Assembly: GCF_009711475.1 (NCBI RefSeq)
Contig: NZ_SMMD01000774.1
Location: forward strand, 1-7,975
Direction: 5' to 3'
DNA: 7,975 nt
From: Fulvivirga aurantia
GTDB taxonomy: Bacteria > Bacteroidota > Bacteroidia > Cytophagales > Cyclobacteriaceae
Position 1 is the first letter of the stretch, and the number at the start of each line of letters is the position of its first letter. The notes below the pieces were generated by a model. It was given only the letters and a program-made list of their open reading frames with translations, was not told the DNA's origin and ran no database searches. Shown here in pieces: positions 7,292-7,975 of this stretch. A program made the position numbers and the translations under genes.

Positions 7292-7975
7292 TTATGCTTT
7301 TTTAGTTTTGCCTTTACTTGTTTCCTTTTTAGGTGTCTCTTTGGCTGTGGAGACCTTTTTTGAAGTAGCAGCTTTAGGTGCCAGCTTCTCCATTATCTTA
7401 GTCATACAGTTGTGTATGAATGCTTCGTGATTCTTATCAAAAGGGGTAAACGAAGCGATTTCGATCACACCATATAAATCTTCTTCTGACAATATAGGGT
7501 GTATGAGTAAGTGGGTAGGAGATGCACTGCCCAAACCTGATACAATCTTTATATACCCTTGAGGTATGTCATCAACGATTAGTCCTTTTTGCTCCTTAGC
7601 GGCTTGTCCGACAAGGCCTTCTCCCAGTTCATAGCTTATTGTTTGAGATTCTCCAAGGCTAAGTGCATATGAAGATTTTAACTCAAGAAGTCTCTTATCT
7701 TCAGACTTTTTGTAAGTATAAATTACTCCAATTCCGGCTTCCAGTTTTTTACAGATGCCGTGTAGCGATTTATCTAGTATTTTTTGTTCGTCTTTCTCGC
7801 TCTTTAAGATATCAGTAAGAAATGAAGTGCTTAAAGTTGAGCCAGAATCACCGTGATCATCACTGTCATCATTCTCATTGTCTCGACTACGTTTTTTCTC
7901 AACATAGATGATTTCTTCATTTCTATTTTTAAGCAGAAATACCAAAATAGCCATGCCCACTAATAAGGTGATACC
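7292..7975 (-). CDS. Membrane-anchored GAF-domain protein (5' end cut by window)
   Basis: The frame is open to the right edge. A GTG at 7960 and an ATG at 7954 are possible starts, but both fall inside a hydrophobic helix (GITLLVGMAILVFLLKNR) that continues upstream, so the true start probably lies outside the window. Numbering from the GTG: TM helix to residue 10, acidic linker rich in D/N/E (27-39), GAF domain (about 45-193), and a Lys/Thr/Ser tail (195-222) with about ten lysines. The GAF core (ELKSSYAL, GEGLVGQAAKEQ, IPQGYIKIVSGLG, LYGVIEIASF) closely parallels the GAF of the phosphatase gene 14 bp downstream, which suggests duplication or shared input. The ligand cannot be told from sequence. 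No enzymatic domain is visible, so it likely acts as a membrane-associated sensor or adaptor for the downstream module. It is probably the first visible gene of the operon; any promoter lies outside the window. Confidence 0.8.
   Translation of the reverse strand, partial: GITLLVGMAILVFLLKNRNEEIIYVEKKRSRDNENDDSDDHGDSGSTLSTSFLTDILKSEKDEQKILDKSLHGICKKLEAGIGVIYTYKKSEDKRLLELKSSYALSLGESQTISYELGEGLVGQAAKEQKGLIVDDIPQGYIKIVSGLGSASPTHLLIHPILSEEDLYGVIEIASFTPFDKNHEAFIHNCMTKIMEKLAPKAATSKKVSTAKETPKKETSKGKTKKA

Overview
All five genes lie on the minus strand, so the window reads from right to left as one apparent transcription unit. The organism is most likely a member of the Bacteroidota, plausibly a Cytophagales-type marine or soil bacterium. 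This rests on the AT-rich composition, scarce Shine-Dalgarno sequences, the coiled-coil sequence type (EEMQATQEELQ), the SpoIIE-type phosphatase with its SINYAKRIQNAILP lead-in, and the ABC protein type. No 16S or other marker is present, so the lineage below phylum is a guess.

Layout in transcription order: (1) 7975-7292, a membrane-anchored GAF-domain protein cut by the right window edge at its 5' end; (2) 7277-3759, an 1172-residue multi-sensor phosphatase (TM, Cache, TM, HAMP, GAF, coiled coil, PAS, PAS, PP2C/SpoIIE) playing the SiaA role; (3) 3660-3130, a SiaB-family kinase with a GHKL/HATPase fold; (4) 3089-2727, a SiaC/DUF1987 phosphoprotein with the conserved phospho-acceptor threonine; (5) 2674 to the left edge, an ABCG-like ABC transporter with an extra TerB-like N-terminal region, cut before its C-terminus. 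The gaps are 14, 98, 40 and 52 bp. There is no gene-free stretch over 300 bp, and no RNA gene, CRISPR array, insertion sequence or convincing terminator was seen.

Genes 2-4 form a complete partner-switching module. By analogy with Pseudomonas aeruginosa SiaABCD, the kinase (SiaB) phosphorylates SiaC, the sensor phosphatase (SiaA) removes the phosphate, and unphosphorylated SiaC binds and activates an effector. In Pseudomonas that effector is the diguanylate cyclase SiaD, encoded in the same operon. No GGDEF gene is visible here, and the next gene downstream is the ABC transporter. The upstream GAF protein carries a GAF domain closely resembling the one inside the phosphatase. The most interesting hypothesis is a SiaABC switch wired to a different output, possibly the transporter. 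The 98-bp gap before siaB also holds an unexplained open frame, and siaB and siaC share a short leader motif.
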